Shown: piece by piece, positions 46,013 through 54,540 of the stretch
Layout of the letters: the number at the start of each line of letters is the position of its first letter
Numbering within the stretch: position 1 is the stretch's first letter
Source: Paracoccus pantotrophus
GTDB taxonomy: Bacteria; Pseudomonadota; Alphaproteobacteria; Rhodobacterales; Rhodobacteraceae
Assembly: GCF_008824185.1 (NCBI RefSeq)
Contig: NZ_CP044426.1
Span: 1,000,501 to 1,064,500 of the forward strand
Direction of reading: 5' to 3'
DNA length: 64,000 nucleotides
Program-made: the position numbers and the translations under genes
Notes under the pieces: model-generated
Told to the model about the DNA's origin: nothing
What the model saw: only the letters and a program-made list of their open reading frames with translations
The model's database searches: none

Positions 46013-47085
46013 CAGAATGCCCCATCGTCGTTGCCCCAGTTCACAAGCCGCAGGGCAGCATCAGGATCAATGCCCGCCTCTTTCGCCTGTGCCAGCCCCT
46101 GCACCAGCGTTGCCATCGCGCGGGCACGGCCCGACACGTCATAAGCCTGCACAGGGCGCATCACGTCGATCTCAACTTTGCCGCCCAGCTTCTCGCTGGC
46201 TTCCTCGGCCATCAGCATCGCCATCGGCTGCAACGTCCAGCCTGCCAGATGCCGCTGCACCTCGCGCACCATCGGCCCCGTGGTCGCCGCATCAAAGCCA
46301 CCCGGCAGGATACCGAACGCGGTCAGGACGCTATCACGCGCGGCCTTCCAGTTCTGGGTTGCCATGCTAGCTTCTAGGTTCGGGGTCAGCCCCTGCGGTC
46401 GCCAGTCGCCATTGGGGGCAACGCTACCCTGTGCCGCCACATTGACAGACTCACGCAGCAGGACGCGCCCACGACGCCCTTTGAAGCCCCGTGCCAGCGT
46501 TTCCAGATCGGTGCCGGTCGATTCCGGGAATGGGACCACAGACGAACCCAGCGGCGCGTTGGCATAGGTTTCCGATAGCGCGGTTTCCAGCACATGCAGC
46601 ATCTCGGCAGTCAGCTTTGCGCGGCGCAGCGGGCTGGTGCCGGTCCAAGGTGCCGACGAATCCACGCCGATCTTGAAGTGCAGAACCTCAGACGCCAGCG
46701 CGGTCACGGAACGCCCGCCGCCCGCATCGGGGATCGTCAGCCGGTAAGCCTTGATCTTGCCGTTAGCCGTGCTGAAATCGTAATCCGAAACAGGCTGCAA
46801 GCCATTGTCCGAGATATACCACAAGGACTCGCCCCGTAGCGCCAAGGAACGCGCCGCCTGCGCCATGACAGCCCGGGTCAGTAGATCGGTGCCCTGAACG
46901 TCAGATGCCGCCAGAGCGCCCTCCCAGAGGCCCACAGCAGCTTGCACGGTTGCAGTCAGATCAGCCAGACCGGTTTGCCCGGCGATCCAGTTTTCCCGCA
47001 GAGCCATCACTTGGCCGGTAAAGCCGTCCTGCACGGAGCGGGTTTCAGGGGCAGGTTCAGCCTTGCGCTTGAACAGATTAAACAT
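46012..47085 (-). CDS. phage portal protein (HK97-type)
   Basis: A 357-residue portal protein: the dodecameric ring at the capsid vertex through which DNA is packaged and to which tails attach. It begins MFNLFKRKAEPAPE; family features include LLTRAVMAQAARSLALRGES, LPVSDY-like and EVLHFKIG strands, SPLRRAKLTAEMLHVLE and an FGILPGGFD loop near residue 265. It is somewhat shorter than typical HK97 portals (about 400), mostly at the C-terminus. It follows the connector-like gene with an eight-base overlap. In cf-PICIs the portal is island-encoded, giving a head distinct from the helper's. Confidence 0.88.
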   Translation of the reverse strand: MFNLFKRKAEPAPETRSVQDGFTGQVMALRENWIAGQTGLADLTATVQAAVGLWEGALAASDVQGTDLLTRAVMAQAARSLALRGESLWYISDNGLQPVSDYDFSTANGKIKAYRLTIPDAGGGRSVTALASEVLHFKIGVDSSAPWTGTSPLRRAKLTAEMLHVLETALSETYANAPLGSSVVPFPESTGTDLETLARGFKGRRGRVLLRESVNVAAQGSVAPNGDWRPQGLTPNLEASMATQNWKAARDSVLTAFGILPGGFDAATTGPMVREVQRHLAGWTLQPMAMLMAEEASEKLGGKVEIDVMRPVQAYDVSGRARAMATLVQGLAQAKEAGIDPDAALRLVNWGNDDGAF

Positions 47086-47590
47086 GCGAGATACCCGCCT
47101 TTCTATATTTGGTCAGCAGATCAGCAGCGCCGGAATTGGAAAGCGCGGTTGCATCCCTGCGCCGTGACCAGCTTTCGGAAATGTCGCCGCCGATGCTCAC
47201 CGAATAACGGGAATAGCCGCGCATATCCTCGCTGGCATAATATGCAGCCATCCGGCGATAGGCTTCCTCAATACCCGGCGTTACGTCCAGCCCGCCAATG
47301 GTGCATTGCACGATATGCCGACCGGCAGTCAGGTGAACCTCGCCAAACTGGTTTACTGTGGCAACCTCGCCATCAACCAAGTCGATAACATACGGATTAT
47401 ACGGAGGACGCCAATCCACAGCGCAAGGGCAGTTAACTTCAAAGGCAACCACAGCAGTAGACCAGCGCGTCGCAACGTAGCTTTCCAGTTTTCCCCAGAT
47501 CGCAGCAGGAATACTCCCGTCAACATCAGCAGGAGCATCGGGATAAGAAATGGATAGTTCATTCTCGGCCTCAATATAAAGACTGGTCAT
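47078..47590 (-). CDS. probable head-tail connector (gp6-like)
   Basis: A 170-residue protein with features of phage head-tail connector proteins: MTSLYIEAENELSISYPDAP at the start, a long predicted alpha/beta core with VATVNQFGEVHLTAGRHIVQ, and a helix GIEEAYRRMAAYYASEDMRG, then a flexible tail. The ATG at 47590 shares bases with the protease stop and has AGGTGG; a GTG three codons upstream is less likely. Placement between protease and portal supports head completion. If the annotation holds, it is the piece that would have to fit a helper phage's tail. Confidence 0.62.
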   Translation of the reverse strand: MTSLYIEAENELSISYPDAPADVDGSIPAAIWGKLESYVATRWSTAVVAFEVNCPCAVDWRPPYNPYVIDLVDGEVATVNQFGEVHLTAGRHIVQCTIGGLDVTPGIEEAYRRMAAYYASEDMRGYSRYSVSIGGDISESWSRRRDATALSNSGAADLLTKYRKAGISHV

Positions 47591-48192
47591 CAGCGCCACC
47601 TATATGCAGCGGGTTTAGCAGGAACGATCAGACCGCTATCCAATTGCCGCAGGTCCAGCGCGGTATTCGGATATGCAGGACGCGTCACAAGCGACAATTC
47701 AAACAGGATTGCGGCGAATATCCAGCGGATGAGCGCATTGCCGAGTGTCTGGTCTTCCTCGACAGTTTCTTCCGGCAGCGGCACCACTTCACGCGGCGCC
47801 ACACGAAAGCCGGGCGAGATGCCGCCAATCAACCCCGCAGAGAATTGCGCGTTGAAGTCAGACCACCAAGTCGATTCCTGAATTTCCGGCGTGATAATAG
47901 CCTCGAACCCTAGCGCCTCGTCAGTGTCATTCAGTAGGAAAGTGCCAGCCTTTTTGCTGGCAAGCGGTTTCCCGAAGTCATGCCCGATCAGGAGGTGAAT
48001 GTCGCGCTCAGGATCATCAACGGCATAGGAAAAGGCTTTCGGCGCGAACGCTTCTTTTCGCGGTTTCTTGCCGTTTCCGCCGCTGTGGATCGTGGCGAGG
48101 GATTTATACGGGAACCGACCGGATAGCCTCCGGGTGCCGTCGCCAGCAGCCCGGAGTTCCAGCCCGCCCGAATAAACGGACAGGCTTTCCAT
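47590..48192 (-). CDS. HK97-family prohead protease
   Basis: A 200-residue serine protease that trims the capsid protein delta domain during head maturation. The RLSGRFPYKSLATI start, catalytic histidine in HLLIGHDFGKPLASKKAG near residue 70, serine region SAGLIGGISPGFRV and ELSLVTRPAYPNTAL near the end follow the family plan. The ATG at 48192 overlaps the capsid stop. Its presence shows the island matures its own procapsid. Confidence 0.88.
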   Translation of the reverse strand: MESLSVYSGGLELRAAGDGTRRLSGRFPYKSLATIHSGGNGKKPRKEAFAPKAFSYAVDDPERDIHLLIGHDFGKPLASKKAGTFLLNDTDEALGFEAIITPEIQESTWWSDFNAQFSAGLIGGISPGFRVAPREVVPLPEETVEEDQTLGNALIRWIFAAILFELSLVTRPAYPNTALDLRQLDSGLIVPAKPAAYRWR

Positions 48193-49415
48193 TATTCGAC
48201 CGTCAGGATGCGGGTTTGCAGGCCGCGCGTCGCGGTGAAGTCCAACGTCACGATACCGGTCAGCACCAATTGCCCAGACGCCGCTTTCGTATACGGATCG
48301 CGAATCAGGTCAACGGCACCGTAAAGGCCAAGAACAGCCGGCGCCACGCCCTGAACTGTCGTGGTCAGGATCGCGGTATCTGCGGGGATTTGATTCGCCA
48401 GAACAGGCTTGATCCCGTGCGACGCCATCCGATCCAGTTCCGTGACGGCGGTTCCGCTGACGTAAGCACCATCAAGCCCCGCCCAGATCGCAGGCGGGAA
48501 CGCGAGTCGAACCTGCGAAGCGTCGGTGATCGCGTTGGCCTCCATAAATTCAACGACTTCCGCGCGGAAGTTCGCCCACGTCGCCAGCGACGCAACATCC
48601 GTGCTGGCAATGCCATAGGTCGCCGCGCCGGGGATCAGGCCCAGCGGTTGACCTGTCGCGCCCGTGCCGTTGATAACCGCGTCATCCAGAGCCGCGGCAA
48701 TTGCGGCAGACATATCGGCCCGAATTGCGTTCTCGATCCCGGCAGTCTGTTTCAGCGACTTGCGCGAAATCACCATCTGAGCGCCGAGATTGTGATCCGG
48801 CTTCAGGGTAATCTCGGTAGTCGCGGCAGTCTGGGGCGCACCAACGTCACCCAATTCCGTGCCAGCCCAGCCAGCAACAGCCCCGGCGGTAAGGAACGGA
48901 TATTCGACCGCGCCGAACGGGATATTGACCGACTGAACGCCGATTTTAGACGCGACACTTTGCGGGAAGATACGCCCGACCAGATCGCGGGTTTGCTTCG
49001 GTTCATAAAGCCCAGCGGCAACGGTTTCGCCCGCGCGCTGTTCCAGAACTTCCAGCGGCACCGGAATACCTTGGAAACTTCCCTGCGACCGCAATTCCGC
49101 GACAACCTCGGCAGTGCGGCCCGACAGTTGCGCGCCGTGGTCCAGCGCCTCAGCAACCTGCCGCGCTTCAAAACCGGCGATCAGGTCGCCCCATTCCTTG
49201 CCTTCGCGCTTTTCGAGTTCCGCCCCGGCTTCGCGACGCTCGGCATCTTCGGAAATCAGCGCAGCACGATACCGGATTTCGTTATCCTGATAACGTTTAT
49301 CGAGTTCGTTCATTTGACGAATTTCGGTTTCGTCAGGTTGATCTTTACCCGACAGTTCAGCGAGTTTCTGGCGCAGTTCACTCTGCTCACGCTGAATCTT
49401 AGTGCTATTAAGCAT
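48192..49415 (-). CDS. HK97-fold major capsid protein
   Basis: A 407-residue major capsid protein. Residues 1-90 are charged and heptad-like (STKIQREQSELRQKLAELSG), a scaffolding delta domain to be cut by the neighbouring protease. The HK97 fold follows: SVNIPFGAVEYPFLTAGAVA, WAGTELGDVG, LKPDHNLGAQMVISRKSLKQ, DDAVINGTGATGQPLGL, and a late VLGLYGAVDLIRDPYT strand. Length is normal for the family. Own capsid genes distinguish this island from classical PICIs, which remodel helper capsids. Confidence 0.93.
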   Translation of the reverse strand: MLNSTKIQREQSELRQKLAELSGKDQPDETEIRQMNELDKRYQDNEIRYRAALISEDAERREAGAELEKREGKEWGDLIAGFEARQVAEALDHGAQLSGRTAEVVAELRSQGSFQGIPVPLEVLEQRAGETVAAGLYEPKQTRDLVGRIFPQSVASKIGVQSVNIPFGAVEYPFLTAGAVAGWAGTELGDVGAPQTAATTEITLKPDHNLGAQMVISRKSLKQTAGIENAIRADMSAAIAAALDDAVINGTGATGQPLGLIPGAATYGIASTDVASLATWANFRAEVVEFMEANAITDASQVRLAFPPAIWAGLDGAYVSGTAVTELDRMASHGIKPVLANQIPADTAILTTTVQGVAPAVLGLYGAVDLIRDPYTKAASGQLVLTGIVTLDFTATRGLQTRILTVE

Positions 49416-49454
49416 TACTTCATCCTTTTACCACCAATTGGTAACAGGATAATA

Positions 49455-49844
49455 TCAAACCCAGTCTAATCCTGCGAATAGGGCCGAATCCTCTTCAGCA
49501 GCCTCAAGCGCGATCATTCCCGTATGGGTCATATTCAGAATGTTGTCGGTATTCGTGATAAAACCTTGCCGCAAACAGCTATTCACAACGGCAACAGCAT
49601 TCACGACAGCGCGGAAACCAAAAAACTGCCGCATCTCATCCTTTTCATAAGGTAGATGCCCGCCATTATCAGCAATTCGCGACAATAGCTTTTGTTCCGG
49701 CTTTTGCATGATAACATCGCTGTCCTGCCACGTCGGGATAATCATTCCGCGATCATACAGCACTTGCCGATCAGCCTTTACCTGCGCAATCAACGCCTCG
49801 CGCAGTTCGTCCTCGCGCCCGATCCATTTATCGAAACCATCCAT
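49455..49844 (-). CDS. winged-helix-like protein between HNH and capsid genes, function unknown
   Basis: A 129-residue protein. N-terminal half: charged helix GREDELREALIAQVKADRQV. C-terminal half: LLSRIADNGGHLPYEKDEMR, then FGFRAVVNAVAVVNSCLRQG and a THTGMIAL end, which reads like a winged-helix DNA-binding fold (my inference). The ATG overlaps the HNH stop (TAATG). No small terminase is otherwise recognisable, so it could supply DNA recognition for packaging, or be a regulator. Not assigned. Confidence 0.65.
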   Translation of the reverse strand: MDGFDKWIGREDELREALIAQVKADRQVLYDRGMIIPTWQDSDVIMQKPEQKLLSRIADNGGHLPYEKDEMRQFFGFRAVVNAVAVVNSCLRQGFITNTDNILNMTHTGMIALEAAEEDSALFAGLDWV

Positions 49845-50134
49845 TACATGCCACCCCGTAGCAAGCGCGACCATTTCTGCTTTTCAGGATCAATCTTGCC
49901 GCCAAAGACTTCCGCCCGGGTCTTGGTCGAGTGGCACCGCTTGCAGAGCATCTGTAAATTAGCCGGGTCATATTCTGCACCGCCATTCCGCACAGGCTGG
50001 ATATGGTCGCATTCCAGAATCCCGGCAGCACCGCATTGAACGCATTTGTAATTGTCGCGCCGCAGGATTTCCCGCCGTAGCCTGCGCCAACGGGCCGTCT
50101 GGGTCACATGCCGGGAATGCCGATGCCACGTCAT
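49844..50134 (-). CDS. HNH endonuclease of the packaging module
   Basis: A 96-residue HNH nuclease. Zinc cysteines C-x2-C in NYKCVQCGAAGI, core ECDHIQPVRNGGAEYDPANL and LCKRCHSTKTRAE give a complete HNH with structural zinc. In HK97-like phages the HNH protein sits beside the terminase and is required for cos cleavage. The start overlaps the TerL stop (ATG within TGATG). Gene order terL-hnh here is the reverse of hnh-ter in many phages. Confidence 0.9.
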   Translation of the reverse strand: MTWHRHSRHVTQTARWRRLRREILRRDNYKCVQCGAAGILECDHIQPVRNGGAEYDPANLQMLCKRCHSTKTRAEVFGGKIDPEKQKWSRLLRGGM

Positions 50135-51663
50135 CAGTTAGCCCATGCAATACGGGCAGGGCCGCGTTTAACAGCAGCGCGGCGCTGTCCTTCAGCAACC
50201 GCGACCACAAGCGCACTGGCGGCATCAATACGGCCAAGGCTGCGTTTCTTGGTCAGCTTCTCATTGCCGCTATCATCAATGACCACGATAGCCTCAGACA
50301 TGGCCGACCGTAGCAGCAGGCTGGGCAACGTCCTGACCTTCCCATCGAACAGGGCCGAACGGAACCGTTCAACATCCTCGCCGCCGTCCTTGAATCCGTT
50401 TCCGCGTGGCACGAACGGCATTCGCATCCCGGCAGCCTGCATCGCTTCCCGAAATTCAGCCTCACGGAACCTGTCGCCCACGATGCAGGCGATAGGATAG
50501 CCGTCCGCTACATCCAGCATACGCCGCAGCCAGTCAGCAGGCGGAACGATCAGATCGCCAAGCGTCCACAGTTCGCCCCGGTCAGCCATATCCACATACC
50601 TACGCCCGACGCCATCAGCCGCGCCCCTATCGGCAAGGCTGGGGTTGCTAGGGAACGCCCCCCACACCTCGGCACGGCCCGTCTGCGGCCAATACAGCGC
50701 CCCTGCCGTCTGGCTACGGGAACCGCCCAAGTCCGCACCAAAGATGCAAATACCTTCACGCGGCGGCAGGGTTGCAACCTCGGCAGCAAGCCATTCGTCT
50801 GTCGTGACCAGAACAGAACCTGTTTCCACGTTCACGCGCTGATTCAGGTTCAGGTTGCGATAGGACGCCAGCGCCGAACCGCCCCTTGCAATCGCCCGCG
50901 CAGCCTGTGCCTTGAGCCAGTCAATCGTTGAGCCGATACCCTCAACAGCGCCGGGGTTCGCGATCTTGATAGCGTCCACATCATCAGGGGCGCAGCCTTC
51001 CTCTGGCCTATGCTCCTGCACATATGTTCCCGGCGGGGGCTGATCGAGCCAGCGGGAAAAAGCGTTGGCATCATCCGGCGCACTGGTCGAGATGATGAAC
51101 GCCCGGCCATCACGCTTCCCCAGGCCCGAAAGAATGGCGTTCTCAAGTTCCTGGCCCTTGTCGGGATTCCACGATGCACGCTCGTCCAGAATTGCCATTG
51201 TAGGGGCACCGCCGAGGATAGACTTACCATCGGCAGGGATCACACGAACAATGCCCCCGCCTGAACCGTGGTATTCCGCCTCAAGCCGTTGCCCGCGCCG
51301 AATGTCGAACAGTTCCCGTTCCTCATCAGGCAGGCCCTCAATGAAGCCTAGAACGAAATTGAAAGCTACCTTCCCTTGATCCCGATTTCTCGCTACGAGT
51401 AATACTTCTCGCTTCGGCTGCGGATCGTCATGCAACGCGCCCATGACCTCAGCCAGCGCCAACCCCGCGCACAGAGCAGTTTTTCCGTTGCCGCGCCCGA
51501 TACTAAGGCACGCCACCATCACGTCAGGTTTCAGCGCACCATTAAGGAATTGCCTTTGATACTTAGCGAGTTTAACCTTATTCCCGGCCAGCTTACCCTC
51601 GGGAATATGAAGGTTCTCAAAGAAGCGAATTGCTAAAGAGGCTTGTTTCGTTGGTCTAGCCAT
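50134..51663 (-). CDS. phage terminase large subunit
   Basis: A 509-residue packaging motor. The ATPase has Walker A SIGRGNGKTALC near residues 54-65, Walker B MAILDE with D160/E161, and coupling motif ISTSAP. The RNase H-like nuclease begins at ICIFGADLGGSRSQ, whose aspartate should bind metal, with further acidic residues in IVGDRFRE and the C-terminal GRIDAASALV helix. It is terminase_1-like. Ribosome site is modest. Forms the island's own packaging machine together with HNH and the portal. Confidence 0.93.
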   Translation of the reverse strand: MARPTKQASLAIRFFENLHIPEGKLAGNKVKLAKYQRQFLNGALKPDVMVACLSIGRGNGKTALCAGLALAEVMGALHDDPQPKREVLLVARNRDQGKVAFNFVLGFIEGLPDEERELFDIRRGQRLEAEYHGSGGGIVRVIPADGKSILGGAPTMAILDERASWNPDKGQELENAILSGLGKRDGRAFIISTSAPDDANAFSRWLDQPPPGTYVQEHRPEEGCAPDDVDAIKIANPGAVEGIGSTIDWLKAQAARAIARGGSALASYRNLNLNQRVNVETGSVLVTTDEWLAAEVATLPPREGICIFGADLGGSRSQTAGALYWPQTGRAEVWGAFPSNPSLADRGAADGVGRRYVDMADRGELWTLGDLIVPPADWLRRMLDVADGYPIACIVGDRFREAEFREAMQAAGMRMPFVPRGNGFKDGGEDVERFRSALFDGKVRTLPSLLLRSAMSEAIVVIDDSGNEKLTKKRSLGRIDAASALVVAVAEGQRRAAVKRGPARIAWAN

Positions 51664-51827
51664 CTATCTATACATTCAGAATTGGGAATGTGAACAGGAC
51701 AGGCCCCCCGCGTGTCGCGCGCCCCAAAGGTTGCCAACGGTGGCCCCGCTGCCAATCACGCCGCAGAGCCGCACAGTTGCCCCGCTGGCTGGCATCTTGC
51801 TGCGCCCATGACCCACGACGCCACACA

Positions 51828-52262
51828 TCACCGAACCGCCCTGTTGCGCTTCTGTGCAGCCCTACGCACAAGGCCCTTCCACTTGCTCATCGTGGCAGTA
51901 ACGGCATGAGTGCCGGGGATGTTCTTATGCGTTCCGTCGCTTGACGTGCTGATGTAACCAAACTCACGACGCGCGGCATATGCAGCCCTGACACCCAACG
52001 CGATCTTGTCGCCCAATTCCACATTACCCAGCACGGCCTCATCATTGGGCCGGGGATCAGGGAATTGCTCATCATTCGCGCCCTTGGTGATGTTCCGATC
52101 AGGCGACAGCACTACACTATTGGCTAGGTTGCCAGTATCACGCGGCACAGCTTGGCGAACCTCTTCAGCCAACGTGCGGGTGGCGTCCTTGAAGATGTCT
52201 AGGCTGTCAGCCTTAGCCCGCTCGATCCACTGTTGAACAGCCTTTTCGAAATCCCCAGCCAT
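51828..52262 (-). CDS. HK97 gp10-like head/neck completion protein
   Basis: A 144-residue protein resembling HK97 gp10 (neck or tail-completion family). It has DFEKAVQQWIERAKADSLDI, AVPRDTGNLANSVVLSP near residue 45 and LGVRAAYAARREFGYI near residue 95. The last two are the family signature. The ATG at 52262 has AAGGAG six bases upstream; earlier in-frame starts lack spacing. It is separated from the other head genes, upstream of terL, with 164 bp between them in which I found no small-terminase gene. Confidence 0.72.
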   Translation of the reverse strand: MAGDFEKAVQQWIERAKADSLDIFKDATRTLAEEVRQAVPRDTGNLANSVVLSPDRNITKGANDEQFPDPRPNDEAVLGNVELGDKIALGVRAAYAARREFGYISTSSDGTHKNIPGTHAVTATMSKWKGLVRRAAQKRNRAVR

Positions 52263-52363
52263 GTGCATCTCCTTAACTACGGACCAGTATACCAAAGGCA
52301 CGGCATGGCTGCGATTAGGGCGGGATGGAAAACCCCGCACTAGGCGGGGTCTCTATGGATCGA

Positions 52364-52657
52364 TTATCTGGGTATCCACTGTTTCCATTCATACGGCCAC
52401 GCGGCATAACGAACGTGATACGCGCCTCTCACTTGGTCGGCATCAGTCCAAACCACAACTAGACTTTCACCGTCGTCAATGATGATGTCATACTTCTTTG
52501 GCGCAAGTTCGCTTTCCACGAATATTTCGCCAGTGATTCTTTGGGTATTATGGTCAATGATTTTCTCGCGTATATTTTCCGGGAAACCACCGCCCACAAT
52601 CGTAACTTCGTAGTCCTCTGCACTGTCGCCAGTCAGTCGTTTAAACTTCATCTTCAT
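52364..52657 (-). CDS. hypothetical island protein
   Basis: A 97-residue protein not recognised. It starts MKMKFKRLTGDSAEDYEVTI and contains YDIIIDDGESLVVVWTD, giving a small beta-rich acidic protein with an aromatic C-terminus (WPYEWKQWIP). The ATG at 52657 follows GAGGGAAG. It lies between the GTCAC repeat array and the gp10-like gene, at the boundary of the replication and packaging blocks. Confidence 0.62.
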   Translation of the reverse strand: MKMKFKRLTGDSAEDYEVTIVGGGFPENIREKIIDHNTQRITGEIFVESELAPKKYDIIIDDGESLVVVWTDADQVRGAYHVRYAAWPYEWKQWIPR

Positions 52658-52686
52658 TTCTTCCCTCAATAAAATTCTGGGATAGC

Positions 52687-52783
52687 GTGACAGCGTGACA
52701 CCCCTATAGGGGTGTGTCACGTCACGTCACGCCTATTTCCGGTTTCTTGTCACGTCACGTCACGGTCACGTCACGCTTGTCAC
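52687..52783. repeat. GTCAC iteron array with 18-bp palindrome, candidate replication origin
   Basis: Nine GTCAC words (starting 52716, 52721, 52726, 52749, 52754, 52759, 52765, 52770, 52779) and two inverted copies (GTGAC at 52687 and 52695). They surround a perfect palindrome ACACCCCTATAGGGGTGT at 52698-52715. The array overlaps the last codons of the RepA-like gene. Iterons next to the replication gene are how PICI and plasmid origins are built, so an island origin is the best reading; a repressor-binding region is the alternative. Confidence 0.7.
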
Positions 52784-53965
52784 GCCCGGAAGCGTCAGGA
52801 TGTAGGGCGCTTCCATCTGGTTTAGCAGACCTGCCGCAATAAGTTGCTTTTTTGCGCGTCCCCAAGCCTGCCGGTTAGCTTCTGGGCTGCCGCCCTTCAA
52901 CCTATTGAACTCATCCCGCCATGGCGCTTCCTCCATGCCTTCGGGTCCGCAAAACTCTTGCACAGCGGCCCACGCGTCCATGGCTAGCTGCCCATCCACT
53001 TTAACCGCTATACCTGCGGGCTTGGTCTTTTTAGGCGTTCCCGCATGCACAGGGACCAGCGATGCCCCTACAGTGACTAATTCAAACGCCATCGCATCGG
53101 GTTCGGCTGCATCCTTCATGGCCGTGCAGTCCAGATTGATATTCCCATTTGCAGCCCGCGTTACCCGATGCTCTGCATCCACTGATGCAAGCAGGTTGAT
53201 TGACCCCATGGCGCGATCCTCATTCCCATGTCCGCTATGGTGAACAATCACGATAGCGGTGTCAGGGAAGAACTCGCGTATACGGTCACAGCCTGCAACA
53301 AAGGCCTGCATATCTTTCTGGGTGTTTTCATCCCCGTGGAAGTTGCGCTTCAACGTGTCGATCACGATCATTGCAGGCGCACCACCCGCAGCTTGCCTGA
53401 TGACTGGAATGATATTGGCAACGCCGTTAGGGTTGATCATGGTCGGGCCGCTAGATAGCAGCACGTTTTCCATGGGGTCAGCGCCGTTATGTTCAGCCCA
53501 CGCCGCAAACCGTGCGCGAATACCATAGCGGCCTTCGCCTGCGATATAGACAACCTTGCCGGGCTTTACGGGGTGCCCGTGGTAGGGCGTTCCGGTTGCG
53601 ATGCAGCAAGCCATGTCGATAGCCACGAATGATTTCCCGGATTTCGGCTTGCCAAAGATTACCGACATGCCATGCTGCGGGATAATATCTCCCACAGCCC
53701 ATTGAATAGGCGTATCGTCAATTTCCGATAGCGGCGTCAGACTCCACGTGTTGTTATTGGCGTTTACAACCACAGGGCCGCTTAGCGGCACGGCAGGCTC
53801 TTCTTGTTTGCGAATCTTATCGCGCAACTGAACAACCTCAGCCAAAGGCTTGTCGCTGGCCAGCACGTCACGCAGATCAACCCGCACAGCTTTGCGGAAT
53901 GCATCCCCAAAGGCTTCAACGGCGCTATCGGTTTCTGCTCGGCTCATGGTAATTACGCGGCTCAA
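52766..53965 (-). CDS. RepA-like RecA-fold ATPase, probable island replication helicase
   Basis: A 399-residue ATPase. Residues about 75-290 are a RecA/RepA-type domain (AAA_25). Walker A is FGKPKSGKSF, then VYIAGEGRYGIRAR, Walker B MIVIDTLKRNFHGDENT, and a sensor block IVIVHHSGHGNEDRAMGS. The C-terminal part (LKGGSPEANRQAWGRAKKQL) looks like a winged helix. Similar proteins are hexameric helicases of plasmids and phages. The start is taken as TTG 53965: it overlaps the upstream stop (TTGA) and has GGAGG seven bases away. ATG 53947 is the alternative but lacks a ribosome site. Its last codons form part of the GTCAC array. Confidence 0.83.
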   Translation of the reverse strand: MSRVITMSRAETDSAVEAFGDAFRKAVRVDLRDVLASDKPLAEVVQLRDKIRKQEEPAVPLSGPVVVNANNNTWSLTPLSEIDDTPIQWAVGDIIPQHGMSVIFGKPKSGKSFVAIDMACCIATGTPYHGHPVKPGKVVYIAGEGRYGIRARFAAWAEHNGADPMENVLLSSGPTMINPNGVANIIPVIRQAAGGAPAMIVIDTLKRNFHGDENTQKDMQAFVAGCDRIREFFPDTAIVIVHHSGHGNEDRAMGSINLLASVDAEHRVTRAANGNINLDCTAMKDAAEPDAMAFELVTVGASLVPVHAGTPKKTKPAGIAVKVDGQLAMDAWAAVQEFCGPEGMEEAPWRDEFNRLKGGSPEANRQAWGRAKKQLIAAGLLNQMEAPYILTLPGVTSVT

Positions 53966-54441
53966 TGGACCACCTCCCACTCAATATTACTGTTGTAAAG
54001 GGTTACGTCTGGCAAAAATAAGTTTTTGATGGATTCCCATTGCAGAAGATCAGCCATCAAAAGCCAAAGGCGGGCAATATGTGCCCGCTTGCGTAAAAAC
54101 TTTCCTTGCCTGCTCTTGATGCTTTGCGCGATCTCGTCAGCTTCCTGCTGGCAGTCATTCGCATCGCAGCCCTCAATGGTCAGGTTCCCCTCGCCATCCA
54201 AGGCGATCTCTCGCAGCAGGTGGGCCGCCTGATTGTAAACCTCCACCTCATCGCGAATATGGCCGGGGTGAATCGCTTTCCGGCTGACTATTGCCTCAGC
54301 CACTTCATCAATCGCGGGATGATAGAAGAAAGCCCCCGTTGGCGGATGGGCACCTAATGTCTCAATGAACTTTCGGTATGTTTCGTTCCACGCGGTCACC
54401 CGCCGCCTTGCATTATCCGCCAGAGCGTCTATATTACTCAT
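53962..54441 (-). CDS. hypothetical island protein
   Basis: A 159-residue, mostly helical protein not recognised. It contains GAFFYHPAIDEVAEAIVSRK, EVYNQAAHLLREIALDGEGN, an acidic CDANDCQQEADEIAQSIKSR segment and a basic FLRKRAHIARLWLLMADLLQ helix. It is translationally coupled to the RepA-like gene downstream, suggesting a partner in replication such as a loader or primase cofactor. That is inference only. Confidence 0.68.
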   Translation of the reverse strand: MSNIDALADNARRRVTAWNETYRKFIETLGAHPPTGAFFYHPAIDEVAEAIVSRKAIHPGHIRDEVEVYNQAAHLLREIALDGEGNLTIEGCDANDCQQEADEIAQSIKSRQGKFLRKRAHIARLWLLMADLLQWESIKNLFLPDVTLYNSNIEWEVVH

Positions 54442-54540
54442 ATGTGATCCCTATCACTTTATGGGGCTTCCCAACCCCGTTGCGATCCTACAAAAACTAA
54501 GGCCGGGCAGCTTGAGGGAGCGCCCGGTCTTCTCTTTTTA

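Noticed and set aside
51668..51871. 67-codon minus frame between gp10-like gene and terL
   Set aside because: Trp/Arg/Gly-rich random composition, overlaps the gp10-like C-terminus and has no ribosome site or family resemblance.
52687..52783. CRISPR array
   Set aside because: The repeat unit is five to six bases with no unique spacers of constant length; it fits iterons.
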